The position numbers and the translations under genes were made by a program. Positions 1 to 10,766 of a stretch of DNA of 64,000 nucleotides are shown here, piece by piece. The stretch's first letter is position 1. Every line of letters begins with the position of its first letter. The DNA is from Clavaria fumosa (Eukaryota > Basidiomycota > Agaricomycetes > Agaricales > Clavariaceae): positions 2,604,001 through 2,668,000 of the forward strand of contig OX637799.1 of assembly GCA_951802425.1 (NCBI GenBank), given 5' to 3'. The notes beneath the pieces are model-generated. The model saw only the letters and a program-made list of their open reading frames with translations, was not told the origin of the DNA and made no database searches.

Positions 1-2481
1 AAGCTATACGCCCATTTGTCGCCCTCGGTCCAGCCCTCGCCTTCCCCTGCCCACGCACCGTCTGCATCGCGCGCCTCCATGAAGCCCGTCGCGTCGTTGT
101 ACAGCGCGAACGCGTTCGCGTCCCCCCGCGCGCGGAAGGCCGCCGCGTCCGACGTCTTGTTCAGGAAAGAGGCGAACACAGACACTGCGTAGTCGTCGTC
201 TGTCCAATGCCGGACATGAGAGACTTTGAGTTCCGCGCTTCGCGTTCGGTAATGGCCACTAGAATGGGTACGTACAAGCGTATGCAAGAGTGCGGCTGGC
301 GGATTCGGAGTGCAGATCGTTCGCTACCCAACCTTTGGTGTCGTACACCGAGGAAAGACCAGCACGAACTTCGTAATCGACGTTCTAGACACATCGCTTC
401 AAAACCAGGAAAGGGGAAGAACCAATTGGAATAACGCAACATACTTCCTGACGATCAAAATACCTAAAAAACGATACGGAGAAATGTCTTAAAGCTGTGA
501 AAGGGAAAGGATGGAGGATTTGGATGATGACGAACGAGGTAGTTGCGTCATCCACGGGGGGCACGGTAGCGTCTTTGAGGACGGCCTCATACGCTGTCTC
601 TAGGTCGAAATTGGTTATCCCTTTAGCGACGGCTTCAGCAATGAGTGAATCCGCGTGCGTGCCGATCTTTGGCCATTCGTTATTCGAAAAGGTCTGGATG
701 GCGCGAACCAAGAGGAGCAAAGCTCACCATGATGTTTGTCTCTACGAGATGCAAGAGTTCAGCCGTTGGACTTTGGAAACTGGTGCGACCTCCTTACGCA
801 CCGATGATGTTCTTCCACATCGGGAGCCATCCACCCTAACCAGATCCAAGTGAGTTCCACTCCTAGGCGGAGAGCGAGTACATGGCGGAAGTCTACCTGC
901 TTGTAGTCTTGTAGCATGCTTGTGATCATTCCAGGGATACGTTCGGGCGCGATCAGTATTTGCCATGCCCACGCCGCGCGATAAGTGTCCTGCAAAATAT
1001 ATGAAGGTCAGTGTGGGCAGTGGAGATGAAAAGTCGACAGCTCACCCAAATGGAATAGCCTGTATAGGACTCGCCCTCATGCACCTGGTCATCATAGCCT
1101 GAGTAGTACTTCCCATCCTCACTCTGTTCAGACGGATACTGTCGCTGTCCTCAGGCCTGGCCGACAAAATGTATAAAAAATGTATAAACAAACCTGCAAG
1201 GTGTGGAAGAACGCCGTGTAAAACACGTCTTTCTGTTCCTCGGTCGCTCCTTCGATGACGATACGGTCCAGCTTCTCCTTCCACGCTGTCCTCGTCCTCC
1301 GCGAAGTCTCCTCCAGCGTAGACCCGTCCGGTATCTCCGCGTCCAGGTTGCGCCTCGCCTGTTCAACAGAGATGAAAGACACCCCAACGCGCACACGCAC
1401 GCTCAAGTCGACGCGGCCGTCACCCTCGTCGCCAAAGCGGACGTACGCAGCCAGCGCTGTGCCCTCAGCGCCGTGCGCGCCCACAGACTCGCGCCCGTCG
1501 CGCACGACGCCCCACGCGCTGAAGGGCACGTCGAACCGTGCGCAGAAGTAGCCGCGGAAGCCGAGTGCAGGCGTTGACGTCGGGCCGATGGGGGCGTCCT
1601 GCCGCTCCGTGGTTGTGCCCGTGATCTCACGCCGTGCCGGGTCGACGTGCACCGTGCCGTGCGGGAGGATGGGCGTCTCGCCAGAGGGCGAGGCGGGGGA
1701 GCCGTAGATCGACGGACGCGTTGCCTCGATGAGCACGTACGGGGAAGTGACGTCTTGGAAGGTGAAACGGAGGTGACCTACTCTGGATGCTATTGTGTTG
1801 ATGATGAATTTGTCAGTGGAAGCGAAGAGTGAAGGGAGGAAAGTGCTCACTGGCGCTCTGCTCTGCAAAGACGCTGCCGCCAGCAACGCCGTCCAGACGA
1901 ACGCTATAATAGCTCGGGGAGACGACCTCGTCGTCATGCGAGAAGCGCATCCCGCGGTCCTCGAAGCGCGCCCGGACGCGGCTGCCGCCGCCTGGGACAA
2001 CGACGACCGGCGCGCTCTCGCCCATCCAGATCGCGGGCTGGTGCGTGCCCTGGAAGCCGTGTATCGCGGAGTCGCTGTAGTTGTACGGCGTGACGGAGAC
2101 GTAGTTCGTGCGCGTCTGCGCGACCCAGCGCGTCATGGCGAACGGAGGACCTGTCTGGCTGGATTTTAGAGGGGGAGTTCGACTGGATTGTTTTATCGGA
2201 CGCTCACGCAACTGAGGGAATCATCCCGCCCGACAGGTTAGGTTCTGGTCCCCCATTTCCTATAAGGCTGTCACCAAAGCAAAGAAAGAAAGATTGGCAA
2301 CACGTCTCCCCGGATGCACTCGAGACACGAAAACGCACGGGTTAACGTGGTCGACGGCGCGGCTGGGCGGTTGCGCAAAGCTGGAGGGGACCTGTGCGCG
2401 CCCAACGGCTGACGCTGTTACGGCCAACAGGACCCAAAGAGCCACCACGATAGTAGACGGTCGTCGCTGCAATCGGAGCAT
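1..2481 (-). CDS. GH92 alpha-1,2-mannosidase, secreted, 3' end outside window
   Basis: Glycoside hydrolase family 92 exo-alpha-mannosidase, a calcium-dependent enzyme that trims mannose from glycans. The ATG at 2481 opens a signal peptide (ALWVLLAVTASAVGRAQ). Exon 1 ends in DHVNP at 2339 and joins LIGNGGPEPNLSGGMIP from 2267, the family's N-terminal signature. Next come FQGTHQPAIWMGESAPVVVV (near 2050), a long central exon ending FYTAFFHTLQ, then YYSGYDDQVHEGESYTGYS (near 1100), DTYRAAWAWQILIAPERIPG (near 960), GTHADSLIAEAVAKG (near 640), YEVRAGLSSVYDTKGWV (near 350), DDLHSESASRTLAYA-type residues and TEGDKWAYS at the edge. At least eight short introns are needed. The C-terminus lies beyond base 1. 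Secretion is inferred from the signal peptide; the family call is secure, exact exon ends less so. Confidence 0.88.
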
Positions 2482-2573
2482 TTGGACACGTGCAGTGATC
2501 GTGACGCGCGCTCAGCCTCCTCCTCCTCTTCCTCCTCCTCCTCCGTGCAACCCGGCCCGATTGACTTTCGACT
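2482..2573. promoter_or_regulatory. Short divergent promoter with CCT tract
   Basis: Only about 90 bases separate the start of the mannosidase (minus) from the first ATG of the next gene (plus). The interval holds a pyrimidine-rich CCT-repeat tract at about 2518-2545. A shared bidirectional promoter is inferred from the spacing; no element was identified with confidence. Confidence 0.35.
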
Positions 2574-3278
2574 ATGTCCTCTTTATCCGATGAGGCTGGT
2601 GCGCTGCTTCACCTTGCATTTCTGTTCATTGGCACGTATATCAACAACTCCTTTCAAAAGGGATTACACTCGATACCATACGGTCTCTATGCGAAGAAGT
2701 CCAGCTTCTCAGAACGAGCATTTACGCCAGTCAACGCAGAGTGTCAGAAGCAGCAGGGAAAGTCAGCGAGGCACGTTGTTCATCGCAGAATCCACTATCG
2801 TGCAACCCCCGTCATTCGCTCCTCACCTAGCTAGATACATCCGTTATTGCGAACGCAGCTCGCTCATGCCGTCGAACTTTCCTCGTCGGTCACGCCGGAT
2901 GTCCAATCTGCCTCTCACGACCTTCTCTCCACAAGGATCGATAAGTCCCTTCAGACCCTATTGTCGACGAGGGCTCGCACACATCACTCGCTCTACAATC
3001 ACAGTCCTGCAGCCAAACCTAACGCCACGCTGAACCTTGCTCTGGTGGAGGCACTCGAAAAGCTAAGAACAGAAAAACGTCGGTTGTGTGACGAAGAGAA
3101 GGACGTGGATAGGCAACTTCATGAATACACAGAAATGCTGCAAATAATCGACGATACCACAGGTGGGTTTGCTCTGGTCGTTGAGGATTGGGCTCGAGCA
3201 CAAGGAGAAATTGAGGACTGTCGGAAAGACTTGATGCGTTTAGGATGGGACGGAGATTTGAGGGACAGAGCCCCGTAG
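2574..3278 (+). CDS. Small coiled-coil protein of unknown function
   Basis: I do not recognise a family. The best-supported part is the last exon (about 2835-3278), encoding an acidic and basic helical stretch (LVEALEKLRTEKRRLCDEEK, then DVDRQLHEYTEMLQIIDD) typical of a coiled coil, followed by a C-terminus containing EDWARAQGEIEDCRKDLMRL. An ATG at 2574 (MSSLSDE) is a plausible start. Reaching the last exon needs one or two introns; a Ser/Gln/Arg-rich stretch (NEHLRQSTQSVRSSRESQRG) near 2715-2775 is probably coding. In-frame stops rule out a single exon. It lies head-to-head with the mannosidase gene and about 75 bases before BUD32. Expression is inferred only from codon pattern and coiled-coil character. 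Confidence 0.45.
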
Positions 3279-3352
3279 TCGAGTCACGTATTGAATATTG
3301 AATCCCTGACCTGACTGTAATTGGCCTACAGTACTCGTAGTGTCCAACCACC

Positions 3353-4411
3353 ATGTCCACGTCGCTGCTCGACGCGTCCAACCTCATCTCACAAGGCGCT
3401 GAGGCAAAGCTCTATCGCGCCGTCCTGCACGGCAGCCCCGTCCTCCTCAAACACCGCTTCTCCAAGACCTACCGACACCCCACGCTCGATGCGTCCCTCA
3501 CGCGCTCGCGTCTCGCAGGCGAGGCCAGGGCGCTCCTAAAATGCCTCCGGTGCGTAATATGCCCCACGGCTCTCACCTGTGCTTCTTCTGCCACGGTATA
3601 TCCTAAACCTCACTCGGTGGGCCTTTCGCCCTTTTCGAACCCCTCAGGTCGGGCGTCAACGTGCCCGCCATCCGGATGGTCGACGCACCAGAAGGCGTGC
3701 TCGGCCTGGAGTGGATAGAGGGCAGGAGCGTCAGGCAATTGCTGCCCTTAGATGGCATTGATGCTGGTGCGAAGGAGGCTGATATCGTCGAATCCTTCTT
3801 GGAGTTTGGAATCTCTCAGAGTCCGTTCGCGTTCGCTTTGTGTCTTGTTGAATTGACTTATCCCTTTTTTTTTGGGTGGTTCGCACAGATACGCTGATGC
3901 ATCTGATAGGCGTCCAAATCGCCAAGATGCATCAGGCGGACATCATCCACGGCGACCTCACCACGTCGAACATGATGCTCCGACGCCCCGCATCAGACGA
4001 CTCAAAACATTCTCCTGAGTTGGTATGATCCGTCCCCTCCGTTCTCCGTCCACGAACACTCACACCATGATGCGCTTCGCAACCCCGCCGACCCAGGTGC
4101 TCATCGACTTCGGCCTCTCGTACCACTCCAGCCTGGCGGAGGACAAGGCCGTAGACCTGTACGTGCTCGAACGCGCCTTCTTGTCGACGCACCCGGACGC
4201 GTCCGCGTTGTTCCGCAGCGTGCTGCGGTCGTACGAGGTGGAGATGGGCACTGCGTGGACAGATGTGGCTAGGAAACTCGACGACGGTGCGTTTTGTCGT
4301 TTTTGGAACTGGGAATATGAATATTTAATCGTGTGGCGTGCTCTGGCGTCGCTTTTCTTTGGACGTGCTGTAGTGCGGATGCGGGGAAGGAAGAGAAGCA
4401 TGGTCGGCTGA
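3353..4411 (+). CDS. BUD32: KEOPS complex kinase BUD32 (PRPK)
   Basis: Atypical small serine/threonine kinase/ATPase of the KEOPS complex, needed for the t6A modification of tRNAs and linked to telomere maintenance. Proposed exons 3353-3549, 3648-3820, 3889-4022, 4097-4286 and 4374-4411 give 243 residues, close to the usual 230-260, and all phases agree. Visible signatures are [12 protein letters not shown] (nucleotide-binding region), [16 protein letters not shown] (catalytic lysine and the family's RxxKxYRHPxLD motif), [12 protein letters not shown] (catalytic loop), [10 protein letters not shown] (metal-binding DFG) and the ending [12 protein letters not shown], the basic C-terminal tail found across Bud32 proteins. 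All key residues are present. It stands alone between a coiled-coil gene and an oxidase, with no other KEOPS subunit in the window. Confidence 0.93.
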
Positions 4412-4943
4412 GGAAGTATTATCGTGATCCAACGTTGTAGCAAAATCATTCTGTTTCTGCACCACATCATTTGCCCGGAATGGTCCGCCTTTGGGGTGGT
4501 CCATACTCTCTCTATGCAGCTTCGTCGCTGACGCCTTTCCTCTTCGACGATTGTAAGCTAGAGTGCAGTCCAGGTTTACACGCCAAGCTGCCTCAGAGGT
4601 AGCTCAGAGTCCAGATACACTATTCAATTACTGAAGACGGTCGCTCCGCAGGGTGGCTGGCTTGAGATTTCTATTCAGTCCATCTTGTATAACGGGCAGC
4701 ATGAGGAGTTGGTTGGCGTTGGGATCTGGTGCATTTCCTAGTACATCGTCTGCTCCACCTTCTGCATTGCCATAATAAGAGTCTGATGAAAACCATGCTG
4801 CTGAGCATAACAGAGATCAACAACGATCGTACAATGGCACACGTTTCCATTTTGGTCGCGTGGGGATGGAACATCGCACGAGGAGGTGTGCGGGCGGTAC
4901 AGTACAGCGTACAATGCGACCCGTGTTGGTCCGGAACTTGCAC
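4412..4943. other. Intergenic, no gene seen
   Basis: About 530 bases between BUD32 and the D-amino-acid oxidase. Open frames here are short and unlike any family I know. It presumably holds the BUD32 3' end and the oxidase promoter. Confidence 0.5.
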
Positions 4944-6327
4944 ATGCTGAGCCGCAAATCGTGTCCTATCGTCGTCGTTGGGTAACTCCATCCCCTCCAT
5001 TGTGAAATGTCGCTGACGACGCAGGGGGGAGCAGGGCAGGCGTGACGGGTCTGACGACCGCCCTTGTGTTGCGGCGGGGCGGGTACGAAAACATCACGAT
5101 CGTGGCAAAGCACATGCCGGGTGCTCGGGACATTGAATACACGTCTCCGTGGGCGGGCGTGAATTATGTCCCGTTTGTGTCGCTGTCTCGAACTTTTTAC
5201 TTTACTTACGTTCTTTCTCTTTCAGAGTGTCGGCCAAAGGCTCCGTAGCTGAGATATGGGATCGTATCTCTTGGAAGGAATTCTGGAAATTGGCCCATGA
5301 ATCTCCTCATGTAGGAATTCATATTCAGAGTATGGCCTTGTTTTTTGGGTCTTGTTCAGAAGTCAGATTAACGTTAACCTGGCTTGATTCGTTATCAGGA
5401 AAGACAACATATGATGCGAGTAGTGAGCTGGAAGACCAGGACGATTGGTACAAGGAAATGGTGCCAAACGTAATTTTGCTCCTCTGCAAGAGATATTAGG
5501 ACTCGGGACTGATCCTTCACGCTCCCAGTATCGATTCCTTGACAAGTCTGAACTTCCTCCAGGTGTAAAGTCGGGCCTACAATTCGACACATTTGCCATT
5601 GATCCTTCTATATACCTGCCTTACCTGAAAATCAATTGCATCTCCCAAGGAATACACTTCAAACTCGCCAGTTTATCGCACATTCTGGAGGCCTTTCATT
5701 TGTCCCACGAGGCTCCCAAGCGCGCTTCGATCGTTATCAACTGTACCGGAATAATGGCATCAAGGCTGGGTGGCGTAGAAGACCAGAAGGTTGTGCCGAA
5801 CAAAGGTCAGCTGGTGCTGGTACGAAACGAATCTCACGGCATGTTCTCCCTTATCGACGTGGAAAACATTCCGGCTGGAGAATATTGCTACGTAATAAAC
5901 AGGCCGTTCGGTGTGTTTTTTTTTCATTTCCCAACCCAACTGGATGCCACTGGCTGATATATATCTGTGCATATCAGGTGGAGGGACAGTTCTGGGCGGA
6001 AGCTCACACGAGAGCTGGGACCCGAGCATTGACATGGACCTCTCCAAACGCATCATGCAACGAGCGATTCGGATCTGTCCCCAATTGGTAAAGCCGGGGG
6101 AGGGAATCGAGGCACTTGACGTTGTACATCACTCAGTTGGCCTACGGCCAGACCGTATCGGTGGACCCCGGATAGAATGGGAAGAGCTACCGGGAGGGTT
6201 GATGGTGGTTCATAATTACGGTGCCAATGGTTTTGGGTACCAGTCGAGCTGGGGAATGGCATATACTGCAATGGAACAAGTCAATATGGCGTTTCATGCT
6301 TTATCTCAGAAGTGTAGTCAATTGTAA
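4944..6327 (+). CDS. D-amino-acid oxidase with an apparent frameshift
   Basis: FAD enzyme that oxidatively deaminates D-amino acids to keto acids, ammonia and peroxide; usually peroxisomal in fungi. The start at 4944 gives MLSRKSCPIVVVG; the 4982-5034 intron then joins AGVTGLTTALVLRRGG, completing the GxGxxG dinucleotide fold. Later exons (5035-5172, 5226-5329, from 5399, and 5978-6327) carry SPWAGVNYVP, WYKEMVPN, FAPLQEILG, IVINCTGIMASRLGG, VINRPFGGGTVLGGSSHE and HNYGANGFGYQSSWG, all conserved oxidase blocks. WYKEMVPN and FAPLQ belong side by side but lie in different frames, so one base seems missing near 5470. A 68-base GT...AG intron (5423-5490) would restore the frame but delete that block. 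The last four residues are SQL preceded by C, close to a PTS1 peroxisomal signal (SKL-like). Family call firm; integrity uncertain. Confidence 0.85.
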
Positions 6328-6552
6328 ATGGATCGTGGAAATAACATTGTAGTAGATTTCTCAACACGTAGCCAAGGGTGTGCGGCGCGTAAGCTCGTAG
6401 TTGAGTGCAACTCGCGGCTTGACGCAAAATTTGACGGCTTGAGAAAACTCCGAGTAGTCCCCGCTAAGAGACGATGAAATTTGCAAAGCACAGTCTATAT
6501 CGCGTCACCATCACCTGTTCTACACTACAGTAGATCTAGCAAGGGAACGAAA

Positions 6553-7251
6553 ATGTCGAACCACGCCCACATCGACAACTTGGACCTCGTCTACGATTGG
6601 ATATCCGAGGCAGATCTCCCTGCCGCTCATAAAATGGAAGTAGAGGGTAAGGATACCAGAACATCAATTTCTAGAGCTCCTTTCACACCTCCCTAAAAAA
6701 AAAAACAGGTTATCCCGCAGACGAGGCTGCAACGCTCGACGCCTTCAGGTGCGTTCCTCATTCACTTGGCGGTTTTGCCTACACTACGCTAAGTTCGATC
6801 ACACACAAGACAGCGACAGGCCTGGGCGCCAAAGCTCTTCCTAGCCACGTACGATCCCAAAGGCCAAAGCAGCAGAGACACGCCGTCCCCGCACGGCACA
6901 CTAGTCGGCTACGTCTGCAGCACGCTCTCTCGCGCGCCCACGCTCACGCACGAGGCGATGAGCACGCACGACGCTGCGGGCACGTCCGTCTGCATCCACT
7001 CTGTGTGCGTCGCGCGCGCGTACCGCCGACGGGGCGTTGGCGTGCGTCTCCTCGCAGAATACGTGACGCGTCTGCAGCAGCAACGCGAGGAGGAGGGGTC
7101 AGCGATGCGCTATGAGCGTGCGTTGTTGATTGCACACGAGGAGCTGAGGGAGTTCTACACGAAGGCTGGGTTTGAATGGGTTGGAAAGAGCCCTGTTCGA
7201 CATGGTGATCGCGAATGGTTTGAGATGCGTAAGATGTTGGGTGTGTCTTAA
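6553..7251 (+). CDS. AANAT-like GNAT N-acetyltransferase
   Basis: GNAT-fold acetyltransferase of the arylalkylamine/polyamine type, which transfers acetyl from acetyl-CoA to amines. Exons 6553-6646, 6709-6748 and 6810-7251 keep frame and give 191 residues, normal for the group. The start is the ATG of MSNHAHIDNLDLVYDWIS. Signatures are EVEGYPADEAATLDAFRQRQ (substrate side), LVGYVCSTLSRAPTLTHEAM, then the acetyl-CoA loop SVCVARAYRRRGVGVRLLAE (R/Q-x-x-G-x-G/A type) and LLIAHEELREFYTKAGFEWV near the C-terminus. The His-Ser-Val before the CoA loop and the C-terminal tyrosine typical of AANAT proteins are present. The natural amine substrate cannot be read from sequence. It follows the oxidase on the same strand, but a functional link is unproven. 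Confidence 0.88.
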
Positions 7252-7308
7252 CTCTCTAACCCATGTTCCACTGTTCCACACTAGAAGACATCATCTCACC
7301 TACGTTAT

Positions 7309-7393
7309 AACACGTGATTACTCTAAAATGCCAAGACTATTCTCCGGCTCGGCTACACCGACAACACGTGATTACTTCAATGCCAAGACTTTG
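7309..7393. repeat. Two direct repeats containing CACGTG palindromes
   Basis: A stretch reading approximately AACACGTGATTAC followed a few bases later by AATGCCAAGACT occurs twice, with the palindromic CACGTG cores at 7311-7316 and 7365-7370, 54 bases apart. A third, partial ATGCCAAG lies at about 7392. The pair sits between the acetyltransferase stop and the next gene's start, so it may be a duplicated promoter element; CACGTG is the usual E-box core for bHLH factors. Function is inference. Confidence 0.6.
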
Positions 7394-7503
7394 ATGCCAA
7401 GGTCACGATCGATACTTATTAATAAAATCATAACGAAACAAGCTCCATCTCTCGCTAACACTGAACTCGGCCTCTCCTCGCCGTCTACTACATCGACTAA
7501 ACC

Positions 7504-8233
7504 ATGCCTTCCTTCCCCCCCTCCTTATTTCCCCCGCCCTACCGCCCTTCAATCCCCTACCCTTCCCCGTCCATTCCACCGCCGTCCACACCCGCCAACT
7601 ACCCCCCGATCTCGATCCCGATCGACCCAGATGATGACGATGACGCTAACGGGAACCTTATCGCTGATGACAACGGCGAGGACGACGACGATATGCTTCC
7701 CCTCTCGTCACACGACTTGCGCGTAAAGACTCTTGCCTGGAAGGGGGGTTGCCCGCGATTACACCGCCGTCGGTCCCATGGTGCACGAGGTCCCCACATG
7801 CCCGCCCTTGCCTCGCTCAGGCGTCTCATTTCCGCCACTAGGTGCGTTCAAACGTTCGTCTTTTTTTTTTCACCAACCAATTCAGTCTGTTTCTTCCCCA
7901 AAATTGGACGGTTGCTCTCAATCACCCGCACCCGCTGCGCAAAATAATTTTTTAATACACAAATGAAGGTCAAGAGTACGCAGCTGGGCAGATGCCCTGC
8001 ACGGATACGTCCCTCCCTCAATGTGGGGCTCGCTCATCGTCATCTTCTACCTCCTCGGGCTCGTCGGCATCGCCCTCGTCTTTACTGGGCAGACCAGCGG
8101 CGATAGCGGCGGTATCGGCGTGGGTAACAACAACGATATAGCCGGCCTCGCCGTCTTCTGCGTAGCCGTCATCGGGCTCGGTATCAGCATCATGAACGTG
8201 CCCTACCCGGACGACGGAGAGGACGTGTTGTGA
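7504..8233 (+). CDS. Small Pro/Asp-rich protein with two membrane segments
   Basis: Unrecognised family. Starting at ATG 7504 the protein opens with a proline-rich stretch (MPSFPPSLFPPPYRPSIPYP), then an acidic block (DPDDDDDANGNLIADDNGED). The frame then passes a run of six G at about 7741-7746. The continuing frame gives Arg-rich nonsense, while the shifted frame gives ARDYTAVGPMVHEVPTCPPL, which looks like protein. A donor GTGCGT at about 7842 and an acceptor near 7980 lead to WADALHGYVPPSMWG and two hydrophobic segments, LIVIFYLLGLVGIALVF and IAGLAVFCVAVIGLGISIM, ending at 8233. It is probably a small membrane protein. Either the homopolymer carries an indel or a splice junction was missed. 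Confidence 0.5.
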
Positions 8234-8555
8234 ACACATAATCCTATTTGTGTTATTAAATAATCCCTTAAGCCCACCGCTCATGAACTCTAGCACACGG
8301 GCTCCCTTTTCTCTTGCTGTAGCGCAGCCACTCTTTGTCGTGTATGCATCGCGTTCTTGTATCGTTACATATATAGTTGTCATTGTATCGCCAACGAATA
8401 CACGGCTTGGTCTCCCGCAGCTCCAGCGTGACCGGGGTAGGCATGGATGGAGGAAAAAAGAACAGGCGAATCGAGCCGAAGTGCCTGCCATCCAGTTCGG
8501 CGTTGCCATACCCACTCCCAAACTCGAAAGCTTCCTTCAACCTCTTCTTTCTCTC
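8234..8555. other. Convergent intergenic stretch, nothing seen
   Basis: About 320 bases between the 3' ends of the membrane-protein gene (plus) and the FAD oxidoreductase gene (minus). No coding signal or structured element was recognised; it should carry the two 3' untranslated regions. Confidence 0.45.
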
Positions 8556-10766
8556 TCAGACACGGCAGTTCAAACTCTCATCCCAGTCCTCCGCACCGAC
8601 CCCCTCCGCGACGACGAACAGGTCTACCGGGTCGTACCGCCGCTTGGCGTCTCGCAGCCGCGGGTAGTGCGACCCGAAGAACGCCTCGCGCGGGTTCGGC
8701 TCGTACAACGACGCCTGGCGAGATTTTAATATCATTATTATCATTATCATTAACAATAATAATAAGCAACGAAGAGGCGTCCCCCTCGAGAAGAGAGAAA
8801 AAGAAAGGAACCCAGGGGAGACGATGCTCCACGCACCTCGTTGAGATACGCGCCCGCCTGCGGGTCGAGCGCGGCAAGCGCGGCGAGGTCGCGCCGCAGC
8901 GCCGCGCGGAGTGCCTCCACCTGCGCCGCGGGCGTGCCCTCCGCCCACGTCTCCGCGACGACCACGTGCCCGAGCGCGCGGCGCCACGCGGGGTGCACCC
9001 CCGCCGCGTCCGGGGACACGCGCGCCACGGCGCCGCCCGCTACGAATCTGCGTGGGGAAAACGGCGGGGTTGAGTGAGTGAGTGGGGGGCGGCGTGTTAG
9101 TTGTACGGTCACCCGACACCGTCAAAAAAAAGAAAATGGGAAAAGGGAATAGACGAGGACTGACAGCATACCGCCTGACATGGGCTCCACCGTGTCTGCG
9201 ACGCGCTCAGGGTCGTGCTCCAACAAGTCGCGCGAGATCAGCCGGGAGCTCATCTCCAGCGGGATGCCCACGGGATACTTGCGCAGGAACGCACGCGCCC
9301 ACTCGGTCCACGACTCGAACGGCGCCGTAAACGCCGCAGACACGCTCACCCCAGCCCCAGCCCCAGCACCCCCGTCACCGTCACCGTCGCCGAGCCCGCG
9401 CGCAAACGCAAAGAACGGGTCCCACGACGCGTTCGCCTGCGCCCACGTCGCGCCGGGCGCGATGGCGAGCACCGACACCGCGCCGCGGCCCCACGCGGTG
9501 TACGCCGCCCACCCGGCGTCGGACAGCGCGGGCGCGCGCCGCAGGAGCGCCGCGACGAGCGCGCGGTGCCCCGCGGAGCCCGCCGGCGCGTCCGCGGCGA
9601 AGACGGCCGCGACGAGCGGCGTCGGCCCGTGCGTCGCGTACGTCGCGCCGAGCACGACGCCGTACGTGCCGCCGCCGCCGCCGCGCAGGGCCCAGAAGAG
9701 CTCCGCGTGCGTGTGCGCGTTCGCGGTGAGGTGCGCGCCGTCGGACGTGACGAGGGAGAACTCGAGGACGTTGTCGACCCCTTTTTTTTAGTAAGATGGT
9801 TTGGGGAGAGGGCCGGGATTAGGCATGTGGTGCGTTTTTGGGACGGGGGCGTGTTTTACCTAGGCCATATGTTGGACTCAATATGGAGTGGCCTCCGCCG
9901 AGGACCCACCCTGCTGCGGCGCCGACAGTGTCGCAGCCTCCGCCGACGATGACGCGGCCATGGGCTTCGGCAGCCGCGTATGCGTCACGCCATTGGACGC
10001 CCGAGCCGATCGTCATGGCTAATAGTGTCAGAATCCACGTGGGAACACAAGATTGGATGTCACTCCCCACAGACCTTGATAGGTTATCGTAGGCGGACCG
10101 CCTTGGGGCACAAACGACGCATCAAACGTGATTTCTTTGAGATTGTGGGTCCAGATCAGGAATGCGCCCTTTGCGGTGCTGCGCCCAAGATAGTCATGTC
10201 TAACCCCAAAAAAAGAATACTTGAGTTGAAGAAGAACATGGGACCAGTGGCAGCAAGCAAACCACGGGAGGGGGGGGGACTGACCCCGTGCTTTTGACGA
10301 CGACGCGCAGGTTGTGCGTCCTCGCGAAGTTGACGGCAGCCTGCACGTCACTGACGGTGCGGGCGTCCACGCCCAGGACGGGGACGCTCCCCTGTTCGCA
10401 GGGGGCGCCAGCGGACACGTTGAGATAGCACGCGGCGACGGCCGTGCCGCCCGGCGCGAAGGACCACTCGAAGTTCGGGTTCTGCATCGCGCCGGGCTGC
10501 GCGGCGCGCCAGAGGCCGTCCATGGTGCTGTGCTGCGCCGCGGCGCAGCCGTCGCTGGGGGGCGTCGAGACGGGGTAGCACGCGGATGCGGGCGGGACGG
10601 GTCGGAGGAGCGGCTGGGAGAGCGTGGACGCCAGACGGGCGAACTCGGCGGCGCTGGGCCAGCATGCGTCGCTGGACAGGCAGCGGCACCTGCTTTGTGC
10701 GGCCGTCTCTGGTCCTAGCACGCAGATCCAGGGCAACAGTGCACAAATCGCCGGGGCAACAAACAT
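8556..10766 (-). CDS. Secreted FAD-linked oxidoreductase, BBE/VAO type
   Basis: Flavoprotein of the vanillyl-alcohol-oxidase fold with a C-terminal berberine-bridge (BBE) domain; such enzymes oxidise sugars, alcohols or secondary metabolites. The start at 10766 gives a signal peptide ([20 protein letters not shown]). The FAD domain includes VKSTG joined across an intron (acceptor about 10200) to [12 protein letters not shown]; this histidine is the usual covalent flavin site. [20 protein letters not shown] near 9930 supplies the cysteine of bicovalent flavinylation. A long GC-rich exon (about 9122-9785) holds [20 protein letters not shown]. The BBE end reads [20 protein letters not shown] and stops at 8556 after [11 protein letters not shown]. 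At least five introns are required. Substrate cannot be deduced. The protein is unusually alanine-rich and GC-rich. No neighbouring pathway genes were seen. Confidence 0.87.

Noticed and set aside
4944..7251. Amine/amino-acid catabolic cluster of oxidase plus acetyltransferase
   Set aside because: Only two unrelated enzymes are adjacent, without a regulator or transporter; adjacency alone is weak evidence in a compact genome.
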